Assembly: GCF_022606295.1 (NCBI RefSeq)
Contig: NZ_JAHHZS010000001.1
Coordinates: forward strand, 214,222 to 278,221
Origin: Arthrobacter bambusae
GTDB taxonomy: Bacteria; Actinomycetota; Actinomycetes; Actinomycetales; Micrococcaceae
Reading direction: 5' to 3'
DNA length: 64,000 bases
The notes beneath the pieces were generated by a model that saw nothing but the letters and a program-made list of their open reading frames with translations, did no database searches and was not told the origin of the DNA. Positions 35,931-44,851 of this stretch are shown piece after piece; position 1 is the first letter of the stretch, and every line of letters starts with the position of its first letter. The position numbers were made by a program, and so were the translations under genes.

Positions 35931-36878
35931 ATGACTTCCAAGATCACTGATGTGCCTGGAATCCGGGTGGGACATGTCCAACGGACCGGCGATGGCTGGC
36001 TGAGCGGGGTGACCGTTGTCCTCCCGCCTCCCGGGACGGTGGGTTCGGTGGACGTACGCGGCGGCGGGCCGGGCACGCACGAGACGGACGCGCTCGACCC
36101 CACCACCCTCGTGCCCACGGTCGACGCCGTCGTGCTCACCGGCGGGAGTGCCTTCGGTTTGGTCACGGCCCACGGTGCCCAGCGATGGTGCGAAGAACAA
36201 GGACGCGGATTCGCGGTGCCCGGGGGAGTGGTGCCGATCGTTCCGGCCGCGGCAATCTTCGACCTGGGCCGCGGCGGCGACTTTGCCGCCCGCCCCGACG
36301 AAGCCATGGGATACGAAGCGGCCGCGGCCGCGGCGTCGGGCGAGCACGCCGACGTCGGGCGCGGAAACGTCGGTGCCGGTACCGGTGCCGTGATCGGGCG
36401 GGGCGCGTTCAAAGGGGGAGTGGGGACCGCGTCCATCACCCTGGACGGGGGCGTGGTGGTGGGTGCGCTCGCAGTGGTCAACGCGCTGGGGATGCCTATC
36501 GGCGCATCGTCCGGGCGGGGGGAATCCGCCAACTCCGAACCGGCTGGACCCCCGGCACTGAACACCACACTCGTCGTCGTCGCCACGAACGCGGTCCTCG
36601 ACCCCGCCGAATGCAAGCGCACCGCGAGTGCCGCGCACGCCGGCCTCGCCCGGGCGCTGAGTCCTTCCCATACCCTCGCCGACGGCGACACTGTGTTCGC
36701 GCTGGCGACGGGCGGCGTCGCGCTTGACCGCAGTTCGGAACAAGCAAGGCAGGTTTCGCTCATTACCCTGCAAAGCGCGGCGGCAGACGCCGTCCGCCTT
36801 GCTGTCCTCGATGGTGTCGCGGCTGCGGAATCGGTCACGACGGCGGCAGGCACCTTCCCCGCCTACGGCGCGGTTTAG
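35931..36878 (+). CDS. P1 family (DmpA-type) peptidase
   Basis: This belongs to the P1 family of self-cleaving N-terminal nucleophile peptidases (L-aminopeptidase D-Ala-esterase/amidase, beta-aminopeptidase). The ATG at 35931 follows AGGGGGAG and gives 315 residues. The N-terminus ITDVPGIRVGHVQ is the family opening, followed by VVLTGGSAFGLVTAHGAQRWCEE and GRGNVGAGTGAVIGRGAFKGGVGTAS. The expected autocleavage site is Asn211-Thr212 in PALNTTLVVVATNA, with Thr212 as nucleophile. No signal peptide. The position next to a sugar importer does not reveal the substrate. A CACGGTG/CACCGTG hairpin (36901-36922) follows the gene. Confidence 0.92.
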   Translation: MTSKITDVPGIRVGHVQRTGDGWLSGVTVVLPPPGTVGSVDVRGGGPGTHETDALDPTTLVPTVDAVVLTGGSAFGLVTAHGAQRWCEEQGRGFAVPGGVVPIVPAAAIFDLGRGGDFAARPDEAMGYEAAAAAASGEHADVGRGNVGAGTGAVIGRGAFKGGVGTASITLDGGVVVGALAVVNALGMPIGASSGRGESANSEPAGPPALNTTLVVVATNAVLDPAECKRTASAAHAGLARALSPSHTLADGDTVFALATGGVALDRSSEQARQVSLITLQSAAADAVRLAVLDGVAAAESVTTAAGTFPAYGAV

Positions 36879-36949
36879 CGGGATTCGCGGGGCTTCGCGG
36901 CACGGTGAAGGGTGACACCGTGCCGCTGTCTGCGCTAGCATGGGCGGAT

Positions 36950-36978
36950 TTAACTTTCGCGCCGACTTGGCGTAGAGT
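36950..36978 (+). promoter_or_regulatory. candidate infA promoter
   Basis: TTAACT (36950-36955), a 17-bp spacer and TAGAGT (36973-36978) lie upstream of infA, giving a leader of about 150 nt. Nothing else is supported in 36923-37134. Confidence 0.5.
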
Positions 36979-37134
36979 TGTCTGTTGGTTGTCTGCACAG
37001 CCACGCCCATTTAACAGGTCGCGAGTCCTGCTTCGTGGAGTGGCAGGAGCCGGACGGCCAAACAAACAAAAAACGTCCGCAGATTTTCCGGTGCCTAACC
37101 GGAGGATTGCGGCAAACAACAGTTAGCGGAGGAT

Positions 37135-37356
37135 ATGGCCAAGAAGGACGGGGTCATTGAGATCGAGGGCGTTGTGACTGAGGCGCTGCCCAATGCGATG
37201 TTTCGCGTTGAGCTCACCAACAAGCACATCGTTCTTGCACATATCTCGGGGAAGATGCGACAGCACTACATCAGGATTCTCCCTGAGGACCGCGTAGTGG
37301 TGGAGCTAAGCCCTTACGACCTCACACGTGGTCGCATCGTCTACCGTTACAAGTAA
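37135..37356 (+). CDS. infA: translation initiation factor IF-1
   Basis: IF-1 blocks the ribosomal A site during initiation. The 73-residue product reads [20 protein letters not shown] through the OB fold to [12 protein letters not shown], the standard form. GCGGAGGAT precedes the ATG. rpmJ follows after 75 bp, the usual order. Confidence 0.98.
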   Translation: MAKKDGVIEIEGVVTEALPNAMFRVELTNKHIVLAHISGKMRQHYIRILPEDRVVVELSPYDLTRGRIVYRYK

Positions 37357-37431
37357 TTGCTGGGCGGCAGCCTTGGGAAACCGGGGTAGTTGCCGCGACA
37401 GCTGACCAACTGCAACACGCAAAGGAACGCC

Positions 37432-37545
37432 ATGAAGGTCAAGCCGAGCGTTAAGCAGATCTGCGACAAGTGCAAAGTGATCCGCCGTAATGGCCGGGTC
37501 ATGGTGATCTGCGAGAACCCGCGCCACAAGCAGCGCCAGGGCTAA
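37432..37545 (+). CDS. rpmJ: 50S ribosomal protein L36
   Basis: A 37-residue frame from ATG 37432 encodes [20 protein letters not shown] followed by [17 protein letters not shown]. The zinc ligands Cys-x-x-Cys, Cys and His are present, so this is the zinc-binding form. AAAGGAAC lies upstream. It is too short for length-filtered gene lists but certain by sequence. Confidence 0.97.
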   Translation: MKVKPSVKQICDKCKVIRRNGRVMVICENPRHKQRQG

Positions 37546-37738
37546 TTCCCCGCAAGGGAACTAGCGCCCGAGAGGGCAAACCTGGGTTGCTAACCCACGC
37601 AAGTAAATAAAGGCAGCACAAGCTGAATCGGGACGTATTAGAGCCTGGACAGCTAACCCCCGGTCGGAGGCTGGGGCCGCACTGAAAGTGCGGGTGTACT
37701 GCCTACGACCTCCGGTTTATTCAAGGAGTACTGCCACT
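37546..37738 (+). promoter_or_regulatory. structured leader between rpmJ and rpsM
   Basis: This 193-bp gap holds a nested structure. The hairpin CCGCACT (37677-37683), GAA, AGTGCGG (37687-37693) is enclosed by CGGAGG (37665-37670) paired with CCTCCG (37709-37714). The outer arm ends just ahead of the rpsM ribosome site CAAGGAGTA. It could be an autoregulatory leader for the S13-S11-alpha genes; I cannot match it to a known class. Confidence 0.5.
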
Positions 37739-38116
37739 ATGGCTCGTCTCGCTGGCGTAGACATTCCCCGCGAAAAGCGGTTGGAAATTGCGCTTACTTA
37801 CATCTACGGCGTGGGCAAGACCCGTGCACACGAAACCCTGGCTGCCACCGGCATCAGCGCTGACGTTCGCGTCAAGGACCTGACTGACGCCGAGCTGGTC
37901 CAGCTGCGTGACTACATTGAAGGCAACTACAAGGTTGAGGGTGACCTTCGCCGCGAAGTAGCAGCAGATATCCGCCGCAAGGTTGAAATCGGCAGCTACG
38001 AAGGCCTGCGTCACCGCAAGGGCCTGCCCGTACGCGGTCAGCGTACGAAGACCAACGCTCGTACCCGCAAGGGCCCGAAGCGTACCGTCGCCGGCAAGAA
38101 GAAAGCCGGCCGCTAG
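37739..38116 (+). CDS. rpsM: 30S ribosomal protein S13
   Basis: S13 bridges the subunits and contacts the P-site tRNA. ATG 37739, behind CAAGGAG, gives 125 residues beginning [21 protein letters not shown] and ending with the basic [23 protein letters not shown] tail. Upstream in-frame codons to 37688 lie in the structured leader and are not used. Confidence 0.98.
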   Translation: MARLAGVDIPREKRLEIALTYIYGVGKTRAHETLAATGISADVRVKDLTDAELVQLRDYIEGNYKVEGDLRREVAADIRRKVEIGSYEGLRHRKGLPVRGQRTKTNARTRKGPKRTVAGKKKAGR

Positions 38117-38127
38117 TCCCCATTCGC

Positions 38128-38155
38128 CCCCTAAAATCGCTGCGCGATTTTAGGG
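38128..38155. other. strong hairpin between rpsM and rpsK
   Basis: CCCTAAAATCGC (38129-38140) pairs perfectly with GCGATTTTAGGG (38144-38155) around the loop TGC. The 12-bp stem lies 12 bp after the rpsM stop inside an operon. It has no T run after it, so it is more likely a processing, stability or attenuation element than a full terminator. Confidence 0.75.
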
Positions 38156-38218
38156 AACCCGGCAAATGTGGGCCCAAGCAGCTGACTTTCCCCCAATAAA
38201 CTTTCTGTAGGAGAAATA

Positions 38219-38620
38219 ATGCCCCCGAAGACTCGTGGCGCGGTTCGCAAGCCGCGTAAGAAGGACAAGAAGAATATCGCGCTTGGCCAGGCGCACATCA
38301 AGAGCACCTTTAACAACACCATCGTGTCCATCACGGACCCGAACGGTGCTGTAATCTCCTGGGCTTCCGCCGGTGAGGTTGGATTCAAGGGCTCCCGCAA
38401 GTCCACCCCGTTCGCCGCCCAGATGGCTGCAGAGGCTGCTGCAAAGCGCGCCCAGGAGCACGGTCTGCGCAAGGTTGACGTGTTCGTCAAGGGACCGGGA
38501 TCCGGACGCGAGACCGCAATCCGTTCGCTGCAGGCCGCTGGCCTCGAGGTCGGCTCCATCCAGGACGTCACCCCCAGCGCCCACAACGGTTGCCGCCCGC
38601 CGAAGCGCCGCCGCGTCTAA
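38219..38620 (+). CDS. rpsK: 30S ribosomal protein S11
   Basis: S11 lines the mRNA exit channel on the 30S platform. The 133-residue product has [43 protein letters not shown] and ends with [29 protein letters not shown] precedes the ATG. A strong hairpin follows before rpoA. Confidence 0.98.
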   Translation: MPPKTRGAVRKPRKKDKKNIALGQAHIKSTFNNTIVSITDPNGAVISWASAGEVGFKGSRKSTPFAAQMAAEAAAKRAQEHGLRKVDVFVKGPGSGRETAIRSLQAAGLEVGSIQDVTPSAHNGCRPPKRRRV

Positions 38621-38634
38621 TTGGATTCTTGGCC

Positions 38635-38691
38635 TTGCCGGCCGGGTTCGCCACGGAACAGCCTGACTGCTCCGTGGCGCCCGGCCGGCAA
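38635..38691 (+). terminator. long hairpin between rpsK and rpoA
   Basis: TTGCCGGCCGGG (38635-38646) pairs with CCCGGCCGGCAA (38680-38691), and inside it CGCCACGGA pairs with TCCGTGGCG. This is a stem of more than 20 bp but without a T run. It probably ends or processes much of the upstream transcript, leaving rpoA to its own promoter. Confidence 0.7.
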
Positions 38692-38708
38692 AGCCGGAAC
38701 CAAGCCGA

Positions 38709-38740
38709 TTTCCACCACCTGTGTTGCGTCATATAGCGGA
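38709..38740 (+). promoter_or_regulatory. candidate rpoA promoter sharing a 13-mer with rpoB
   Basis: TTTCCA (38709-38714), a 16-bp spacer and ATATAG (38731-38736) lie between the rpsK hairpin and rpoA. The 13-mer GTCATATAGCGGA at 38728-38740 is identical to 448-460 upstream of rpoB. Confidence 0.4.
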
Positions 38741-38762
38741 TGCTCGCCGAAAGGAAACCTAA

Positions 38763-39773
38763 GTGCTTATTGCACAGCGCCCCACTCTGTCTGAAGAAGT
38801 AGTCTCCGAGAACCGCTCGCGTTTCATCATTGAACCGCTGGAACCGGGCTTTGGTTACACCCTCGGAAACTCCCTCCGCCGTACCCTGCTCTCCTCCATC
38901 CCCGGTGCTGCTGTAACCAGCATCCGGATCGATGGCGTGCTGCACGAGTTCACCACGGTTCCGGGTGTCAAGGAAGATGTCACTGAGATCATCCTGAACA
39001 TCAAGAACCTCTCGGTGTCCTCCGAGCACGATGAGCCGGTTGTTGCATACCTGCGCAAGCAGGGCCCCGGAGTCGTCACGGCCGCGGACATCGCTCCGCC
39101 GGCCGGCGTCGAATTCCACAACCCGGATCTGCACATTGCCACGCTGAACTCGAAGGGCAAGTTCGAACTCGAACTGACCATCGAACGCGGCCGCGGCTAC
39201 GTTTCGGCAGCTCAGAACAAGTCCGGCGACTCCGAGATCGGCCGTATCCCGGTCGACTCGATCTACTCGCCGGTCTTGAAGGTTACCTTCCGCGTGGAAG
39301 CTACCCGTGTTGAGCAGCGCACTGACTTCGACAAGCTGATTGTCGACGTCGAGACCAAGCAGGCTATCGCCCCGCGCGACGCCGTTGCTTCGGCAGGCAC
39401 CACCTTGGTGGAACTGTTCGGTCTTGCACGTGAGCTGAACACCGCAGCTGAAGGTATCGAGATTGGCCCGTCGCCGACGGACGCTGCCCTGGCAGCTGAC
39501 ATGGCACTGCCGATCGAGGATCTGGACCTCACCGTCCGTTCCTACAACTGCCTCAAGCGTGAGGGCATCCACACCGTGGGTGAACTCGTTGCCCGCTCCG
39601 AGGCTGACCTGATGGACATTCGTAACTTCGGTGCGAAGTCCATCGATGAGGTCAAGGCAAAGCTGGTTGAACTGGGTCTGTCCCTCAAGGATTCCCCTCC
39701 CGGTTTCGATCTTGCAGCCCGCGCCGCAGCCATCGAAGAGGACGACGCCGCGTTCAGCGACGACGAGCTCTAA
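38763..39773 (+). CDS. rpoA: DNA-directed RNA polymerase subunit alpha
   Basis: The alpha subunit nucleates RNA polymerase assembly and contacts UP elements and activators. The GTG start at 38763 follows GAAAGGAAACC and gives 336 residues. The N-terminal domain has [28 protein letters not shown]; the linker starts near residue 235; the C-terminal domain (about 250-320) has [40 protein letters not shown] short acidic tail ends the protein. rplQ follows after 66 bp. Confidence 0.98.
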   Translation: MLIAQRPTLSEEVVSENRSRFIIEPLEPGFGYTLGNSLRRTLLSSIPGAAVTSIRIDGVLHEFTTVPGVKEDVTEIILNIKNLSVSSEHDEPVVAYLRKQGPGVVTAADIAPPAGVEFHNPDLHIATLNSKGKFELELTIERGRGYVSAAQNKSGDSEIGRIPVDSIYSPVLKVTFRVEATRVEQRTDFDKLIVDVETKQAIAPRDAVASAGTTLVELFGLARELNTAAEGIEIGPSPTDAALAADMALPIEDLDLTVRSYNCLKREGIHTVGELVARSEADLMDIRNFGAKSIDEVKAKLVELGLSLKDSPPGFDLAARAAAIEEDDAAFSDDEL

Positions 39774-39839
39774 CAAGCAGATCTTGGCCACCGAGTCCAC
39801 GTTCGGACCCGGACGGCCTTCATTACAGGAGAAATTACT

Positions 39840-40400
39840 ATGCCTACCCCCACTAAGGGTCCGCGCCTCGGAGGCGGTCCGGCTCACGAGCGCCTGATGC
39901 TCGCGAACCTGGCAGCAGCCTTGTTCGAGCACAAGCGCATCACCACGACGGTCACCAAGGCCAAGCGCCTGAAGCCGTACGCGGAGCGCCTCGTGACCTT
40001 CGCCAAGCGCGGCGACCTGTCCTCCCGCCGTCGAGTGCTCGGCCTGATCAGCGACAAGGGCATCGTCCACGAGCTGTTCACCGACATCGCCGGCGCCGTT
40101 GCCAACCGCGATGGTGGCTACACCCGCATCACCAAGATCGGCAACCGCAAGGGCGACAACGCTCCCATGGCTGTCATCGAGCTGGTTCTTGAGCCGGTTT
40201 CCCCGAAGCAGGCTGTAGTTGCCGAGGCAACTGCTGCTGCCAAGAAGGACGCTGAGAAGGCTGCTCCGGCCGCCGAAGAAGCCGCTCCGGTTGCTGAGGA
40301 AGAGGTCGTTGAGGCTGAAGCCCCCGAGACCGAAGCCGAAGCTCCCGAAGCTGAAGCTGCTGAAACCGAAGAGGCTCCGGCCGCTGAGGAAAAGAAGTAA
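39840..40400 (+). CDS. rplQ: 50S ribosomal protein L17 with a long acidic Ala/Glu tail
   Basis: The L17 core is residues 1-120: [28 protein letters not shown], the [17 protein letters not shown] block and [22 protein letters not shown]. From about residue 123 the product is nearly all Ala, Glu, Pro and Val with a few Lys, about 60 residues, giving 186 in total against about 120-130 for compact L17. The ATG at 39840 follows CAGGAGAAA. Confidence 0.97.
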   Translation: MPTPTKGPRLGGGPAHERLMLANLAAALFEHKRITTTVTKAKRLKPYAERLVTFAKRGDLSSRRRVLGLISDKGIVHELFTDIAGAVANRDGGYTRITKIGNRKGDNAPMAVIELVLEPVSPKQAVVAEATAAAKKDAEKAAPAAEEAAPVAEEEVVEAEAPETEAEAPEAEAAETEEAPAAEEKK

Positions 40401-40419
40401 TTCACTGAATTCTTCACAG

Positions 40420-40433
40420 TAGACTTAAGTCTA
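40420..40433 (+). promoter_or_regulatory. palindrome that places a -10 element for a leaderless truA
   Basis: TAGACTTAAGTCTA (40420-40433) is a perfect 14-bp palindrome ending on the A of the truA ATG. Its first half, TAGACT, is a good -10 hexamer, and seven bases separate it from that A, the spacing expected if transcription starts on the start codon. No ribosome site is present upstream. Confidence 0.55.
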
Positions 40434-41323
40434 TGAACGAACGAAAACCCGCTGCCCCCGTTTTGGGGGGCGGCGGGTTTTTGCGTGTCCGGATGGATCT
40501 TTCGTATGACGGGGGCCCTTTCAACGGGTGGGCCCTTCAGCCCGGTCTCCGGACCGTGCAGGGTTCGTTGGAAGAGGCGTTGGCGCTGATCGTGCGGCGT
40601 CCTGTGCGGGTCACCGTGGCGGGGCGGACCGACGCCGGTGTCCACGCGCGAGGACAAGTGGCGCACATCGATCTGTCCGAGGCCGAGTGGGGCGGACTGC
40701 CGAGGGGCCACGAGATCGACCCCTCTGCAGCGCTGCTGCGGCGGCTTCGCGGAGCCTTGAGCCGGGTCCTGCAGGATGAGACCGGCGCCATTGAAGTGCA
40801 CGACGTCGGACTGGCGCCTGATGGTTTCGACGCTCGCTTCTCAGCGTTGTGGCGCCGCTACAGCTACCGGATCGCCGATGGCGCCGAGCGCTGGGATCCT
40901 GTCCTGCGCAGGCTCACCCTGTGGCACAAGACTGAGTTGGACGAGGACGCGATGAACGCGGGAGCCGCGGCGCTGCTCGGGCTCCAGGATTTCCGTGCCT
41001 ACTGCAAGCCCCGCGAGGGAGCCACCACTATCCGCGAGCTGCAGCGGCTGGAGTTCGTCCGCGGCAGCGACGGTGTGCTGGTGGCCAACGTCCAGGCGGA
41101 TGCCTTTTGCCACAACATGGTGCGCGCCCTGGTGGGATCGGCATTTCGGGTGGGGGAGGGACTGGAGAGTCCCGAGTGGTTGCATGAACGTTTGCTTGCC
41201 GGCGTGAGGGATGCCAAGTCGGTGTTGGCCGCGCCGCATCCCTTGGTTCTGGAGGAAGTGGCGTATCCCTCCGACGACGAACTGTTCGCACGGGCCGAGC
41301 TGACGCGGGCTCGGCGGGAGTAG
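40433..41323 (+). CDS. truA: tRNA pseudouridine(38-40) synthase TruA
   Basis: TruA modifies uridines 38-40 in the tRNA anticodon arm. The 296-residue product has the N-terminal motif RMDLSYDGGPFNGWALQPGLRTVQG and the catalytic Asp in AGRTDAGVHARGQVAH (near residue 64). FDARFSALWRRYSYRI and FCHNMVRALVGSAFRVGEG are also conserved. I keep ATG 40433 because the promoter geometry fits a leaderless transcript; alternatives are TTG 40481 and ATG 40493, which would leave the terminator hairpin (40444-40482) outside the gene. It follows rplQ, as in many actinobacteria. Confidence 0.93.
   Translation: MNERKPAAPVLGGGGFLRVRMDLSYDGGPFNGWALQPGLRTVQGSLEEALALIVRRPVRVTVAGRTDAGVHARGQVAHIDLSEAEWGGLPRGHEIDPSAALLRRLRGALSRVLQDETGAIEVHDVGLAPDGFDARFSALWRRYSYRIADGAERWDPVLRRLTLWHKTELDEDAMNAGAAALLGLQDFRAYCKPREGATTIRELQRLEFVRGSDGVLVANVQADAFCHNMVRALVGSAFRVGEGLESPEWLHERLLAGVRDAKSVLAAPHPLVLEEVAYPSDDELFARAELTRARRE
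40444..40482 (+). terminator. intrinsic terminator of the rplQ transcript, lying inside the truA reading frame
   Basis: AAAACCCGC (40444-40452) pairs with GCGGGTTTT (40473-40481), and an inner CCCCC/GGGGG stem closes around GTTTT. T5 follows. It is 44 bp after the rplQ stop and, if truA starts at 40433, spans its codons 4 to 17. Confidence 0.85.
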
Positions 41324-41384
41324 GTTTGGGGCTTCCAAGCTGTCCCGGACGGCCTGGCCGTTCGCCGGGGCTTGGACGTTGGAC

Positions 41385-41520
41385 GGCCCCCTCCCGGCTC
41401 TGGGTACCGTGGAGGGGGCCTGCGATGACCGCCCGCGGTTCTGGGTTCGCGGGTGGTCGGTCAATAGCGCCCCAGATGCGCTGGTCATGAGTTTCCGCAC
41501 GCACCCTGGAGCAGGGTGCG
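41385..41520. terminator. terminator-like hairpins between convergent truA and tadC
   Basis: The 212-bp gap has three stems and no gene. GGCCCCCTCC (41385-41394) pairs with GGAGGGGGCC (41411-41420). Next comes GACC-CCCGCG/CGCGGG-GGTC near 41430-41461. Finally CGCACCCTG (41500-41508) pairs with CAGGGTGCG (41512-41520). The last is 15 bp beyond the tadC stop and may end the Tad operon. Confidence 0.6.
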
Positions 41521-41535
41521 TTTAGCAGAGCTGTC

Positions 41536-42414
41536 CTAGGTGAACGCCGCGATGATGTTGATGGCTGCGGGGCCAAGCAGGACGATGAAAAGGACCGGGA
41601 AGATACAGAAAATCAGCGGGAACAATACCTTTACGGGGAGCTTCATGGCCTTTTCCTCGGCCCGCTGCCTGCGCTTAACTCTTGCTTGCTTCGCCTGTGT
41701 GCGAAGTACCTTGGCGATTCCAATTCCGTACTTGTCGGCCTGGACGACTGCCCTGACGAAGCTCCGGACATCTGGAACGGTGCTCCTCGCAGCCAGCGCC
41801 TCGTAGGATTCTTGGCGTGGGCGCCCAACTTGGATGTCCTGAAGTGTCCGCGTGAGTTCCTGAGCCAGCGGGCCGTTTCCAGTTGTTCCGGCCCGTGCCA
41901 TGGCCGATTCGAATCCAAGTCCGGCTTCAACGGCAATCAACATCTGGTCCAGGGTATTAGGGAGCTCCAATTCGATCGCTTCCTGACGCTTGATTCCCTT
42001 GTTGTAGATCAGAAGATCCGGCGCGAAGTAGAGGAAGATCGTCAAGAAGATAGCGATGCCGAGGTTTGTTGATGACGGTGTGCTGCTGAAGAGAAGAAAG
42101 CCGATCGCGGCGCCAGTCAGCGCGGCAATCGGTTTCGAGATGATCAGCTTCTCCAAGGGCATGGACTGCGGCCGGCCCGCCATTGCGAGCCATCGGTCCA
42201 GTTTTGCTTCGTAGCTTCGAGGAGTAGTCCGCTTAGAAAGCCCAAGCAATAGGGAGGTGCGTTGAACTTCGGGATTGCCGGCTCGCGACAAACCGGTTCC
42301 TAGATTCGTCTGGACAGCCAAAGCACCCTTTCTGTCCAGCGTGATAAGGACCCACGCGAAGTAGGCCAAGGGCAGCACAATCGCTGCGATGATGAGCCAA
42401 ACCATGGGAGTCAT
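41536..42414 (-). CDS. tadC: Tad pilus inner-membrane platform protein TadC
   Basis: TadC pairs with TadB to form the type II secretion F-like platform for Flp pilus assembly. The 292-residue protein has an N-terminal span, two spans near residues 95-135, the T2SSF domain (PNTLDQMLIAVEAGLGFESAMARAG, near 150-175) and C-terminal spans. RTQAKQARVKRRQRAEEKAMKLPVKVLFPL near residue 245 is typical of the family. It is the last gene of the leftward Tad cluster, 11 bp after tadB. Confidence 0.93.
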   Translation of the reverse strand: MTPMVWLIIAAIVLPLAYFAWVLITLDRKGALAVQTNLGTGLSRAGNPEVQRTSLLLGLSKRTTPRSYEAKLDRWLAMAGRPQSMPLEKLIISKPIAALTGAAIGFLLFSSTPSSTNLGIAIFLTIFLYFAPDLLIYNKGIKRQEAIELELPNTLDQMLIAVEAGLGFESAMARAGTTGNGPLAQELTRTLQDIQVGRPRQESYEALAARSTVPDVRSFVRAVVQADKYGIGIAKVLRTQAKQARVKRRQRAEEKAMKLPVKVLFPLIFCIFPVLFIVLLGPAAINIIAAFT

Positions 42415-42425
42415 TGCCGTTCTCC

Positions 42426-43367
42426 TTAGAACTTGATCTTGACGATGCGGCTCATCCAGAAACCGCCAACGACAAAGAGCAGGAAACTCACCGCAAGCAT
42501 GATGAGTCCGATGGGCTGCTGGAACATCACGTCGAGATAGCCGGGGTTGACTGCCTTCATGAACAATCCGACGCCAATTGGAAGGGCCATCAGAATGTAG
42601 GCAGACATCTTCCCCTCGGCGCTTAGCGACCGAACGTGGCCCTTTATCTCGCTTCGCTCTCGAATGGTTGCCGCTACTTGCTCAAGAACCTCCGCCAGAT
42701 CGCCGCCGACTTCACGGTTGATCTGGATAGCTTGGCCTATCCAGCGAAAATCCTCGCTCTGCATGCGGTCGGCGCATTCCTCGATAGCCTGGCGAGCGTC
42801 CTTTCCGATACGCGTTTCGTTCACGATGCGGGCAAATTCTTCGGAACTCGGAACGTCGGCCTCTAGTGCGGCGGCTTCGATCGAGCGCATCACGCTGTGG
42901 CCGGCGCGCAGGCCGCCGATCAACATTTGGATGGAATCGGTGAGCTGACGATCAAATTTTCCTCGCCGCTTCTCGGCGAGGAATCCCAGCACTATCCTTG
43001 CGAGGAAAGGGGTCACCGCGGCCCCCACAAGGCCAACAGGCCAATTGACGGTCAATGTTCCAAACACGCCTACAGCGAGCGCACATGCTGCGACGAGAAC
43101 TGTGAAGTCTGCAGGAGCCATCTTCAGGCCGGCGTTATAAAGCAGTGCGCGGTTGTATGGCCCTCCAGATTCGCCAAGGACGCCGGCCACCGCGTCGGCG
43201 GTGGACTGTGAGACTTTGCTGATGGCGGATGGTTCAGGCTGATGGCCCCAACGACGGCGACTGAGCGGAACCGAACCGTGGCGTGGTTTGAGCACTACAA
43301 AGAACACCACGAAGAGAGCGGCGAGACACAGTGCAAAGCCGGCCAAGGGCGTCGAGAGCAAGGCCAT
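42426..43367 (-). CDS. tadB: Tad pilus inner-membrane platform protein TadB
   Basis: The 313-residue protein has an N-terminal span (about residues 8-28), two central spans near 85-125, the T2SSF domain (DSIQMLIGGLRAGHSVMRSIEAAA, near 145) and two C-terminal spans. It starts two bases after the cpaF stop. Together with TadC it transmits the motor ATPase action to the pilin polymer. Confidence 0.93.
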   Translation of the reverse strand: MALLSTPLAGFALCLAALFVVFFVVLKPRHGSVPLSRRRWGHQPEPSAISKVSQSTADAVAGVLGESGGPYNRALLYNAGLKMAPADFTVLVAACALAVGVFGTLTVNWPVGLVGAAVTPFLARIVLGFLAEKRRGKFDRQLTDSIQMLIGGLRAGHSVMRSIEAAALEADVPSSEEFARIVNETRIGKDARQAIEECADRMQSEDFRWIGQAIQINREVGGDLAEVLEQVAATIRERSEIKGHVRSLSAEGKMSAYILMALPIGVGLFMKAVNPGYLDVMFQQPIGLIMLAVSFLLFVVGGFWMSRIVKIKF

Positions 43368-43369
43368 CG

Positions 43370-44851
43370 CTACCGCCTCCCTGCCGGAACGGATTCAACA
43401 CCGAAGACTGCCGGAGACACCGCGATGCCGAGTTCGGCAAAGCGATCGAGAAACCGTGGACGTATTCCTGTCGGAATCGGTTTACCCAGGAAACGGCCGA
43501 AGGGATCGATCCCGGCGGAATAGTCGAACAAGAAGGCGTCCTGCAAGGTCACGATTTCCCCCTCCATCCCCTGAACTTCGGTGACGTGGGTCACTCGACG
43601 GCTTCCGTCGCGCAACCGTGTGACCTGGACCAGAAGGTCTACCGCGGAGGACACTTGCTCGCGGATGGCGCGGAGCGGCAAATCCATTCCTGCCATGAGG
43701 ACTAGCGTTTCCAGACGTGCAATGGCATCGCGCGGTGAATTTGCATGCACGGTTGAGAGGGAACCGTCGTGCCCGGTGTTCATGGCCTGCAACATATCCA
43801 GGGATTCACCGCCTCGCACTTCGCCTACGATGATTCGGTCTGGCCTCATACGGAGGGAATTGCGTACCAGATCCCGTATGCCTATCGCGCCCTTGCCTTC
43901 AATGTTCGGGGGACGGCTCTCGAGACGTACCACGTGTTGTTGCTGTAGCTGAAGTTCTACGGCATCCTCGATGGTCACGATCCGGTCTTCCTCAGGTATG
44001 AATGAGGACAGTACGTTGAGCAGGGTCGTCTTACCGGTGCCGGTTCCGCCGGAGACAATGATGTTCAAACGCGCCCGAACGCACGCGCTAAGCAGCTCCG
44101 CGATTTCGGGCGTGAGCGAACCCCACTCAACGAGATTCTGCACAGTGAGGGGTACGTGGCTGAATTTCCTGATGGTGAGGGAGGGCCCGTTCACCGCGAG
44201 CGGAGGAATAATCGCGTTCACACGAGAACCGTCCTCCAGCCTCGCGTCAACGAGGGGCGAAGATTCGTCGATGCGACGTCCCACACGCGACACGATCCGC
44301 TCAATGACTTTTCGAAGATGATCGTCTGAACTGAACCGCGCACCCGTCAAGGAGAGGTGGCCATGGCGTTCGATATAGATCTGGTCAAATCGATTGACCA
44401 TGATTTCAGTGACTGATGGATCCTCAAGTAGACGCTGAAGGGGTCCGTAACCCATAACCTCGTCCGCGATCTCTCGGATGAGGCGCCTACGTTCCTCTGG
44501 CGAAAGAGGGACCTGTTCCTGGTCAATTACAGCCGAGAGTTCATCAATCGCAGTGGCACGAAGTTCCTCTTCGGACGAGGATGTATCACCAAATCGTGTT
44601 CCCATCCGTTCAAAAAGAGCCTGTGCAGCGCGCTCCTTCAGTCCAGCAAGCGCATCGACAACTGGTGTCTCTTGGCCGCCAGACAGGTACAACGGTGACG
44701 ACGACCTAGAAACCGGAGCCAATGACGGGGCTACGGCAACGACGGCAGGGACCTCGGTTGGCGGTGAGTTGATGCCTTCGGACAAATCGGGATTGGCGCC
44801 GTCCACTTCGGGAGAACGTTGTGAATTGGAGAGTCGGGCTGAAAGCTTCAT
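43370..44851 (-). CDS. cpaF: Tad pilus assembly ATPase CpaF/TadA
   Basis: This is the type II/IV secretion-type hexameric ATPase that powers pilus assembly. I place the start at ATG 44851, whose ATGA overlap with cpaE is the standard coupling; this gives 493 residues. The Walker A is [13 protein letters not shown] (Lys near residue 274), with the Asp box [15 protein letters not shown], Walker [17 protein letters not shown] and the His box [16 protein letters not shown]. The N-terminal 80 residues are low-complexity. A longer frame to 44899 overlaps cpaE by about 50 bases and is less likely. Confidence 0.95.
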   Translation of the reverse strand: MKLSARLSNSQRSPEVDGANPDLSEGINSPPTEVPAVVAVAPSLAPVSRSSSPLYLSGGQETPVVDALAGLKERAAQALFERMGTRFGDTSSSEEELRATAIDELSAVIDQEQVPLSPEERRRLIREIADEVMGYGPLQRLLEDPSVTEIMVNRFDQIYIERHGHLSLTGARFSSDDHLRKVIERIVSRVGRRIDESSPLVDARLEDGSRVNAIIPPLAVNGPSLTIRKFSHVPLTVQNLVEWGSLTPEIAELLSACVRARLNIIVSGGTGTGKTTLLNVLSSFIPEEDRIVTIEDAVELQLQQQHVVRLESRPPNIEGKGAIGIRDLVRNSLRMRPDRIIVGEVRGGESLDMLQAMNTGHDGSLSTVHANSPRDAIARLETLVLMAGMDLPLRAIREQVSSAVDLLVQVTRLRDGSRRVTHVTEVQGMEGEIVTLQDAFLFDYSAGIDPFGRFLGKPIPTGIRPRFLDRFAELGIAVSPAVFGVESVPAGRR

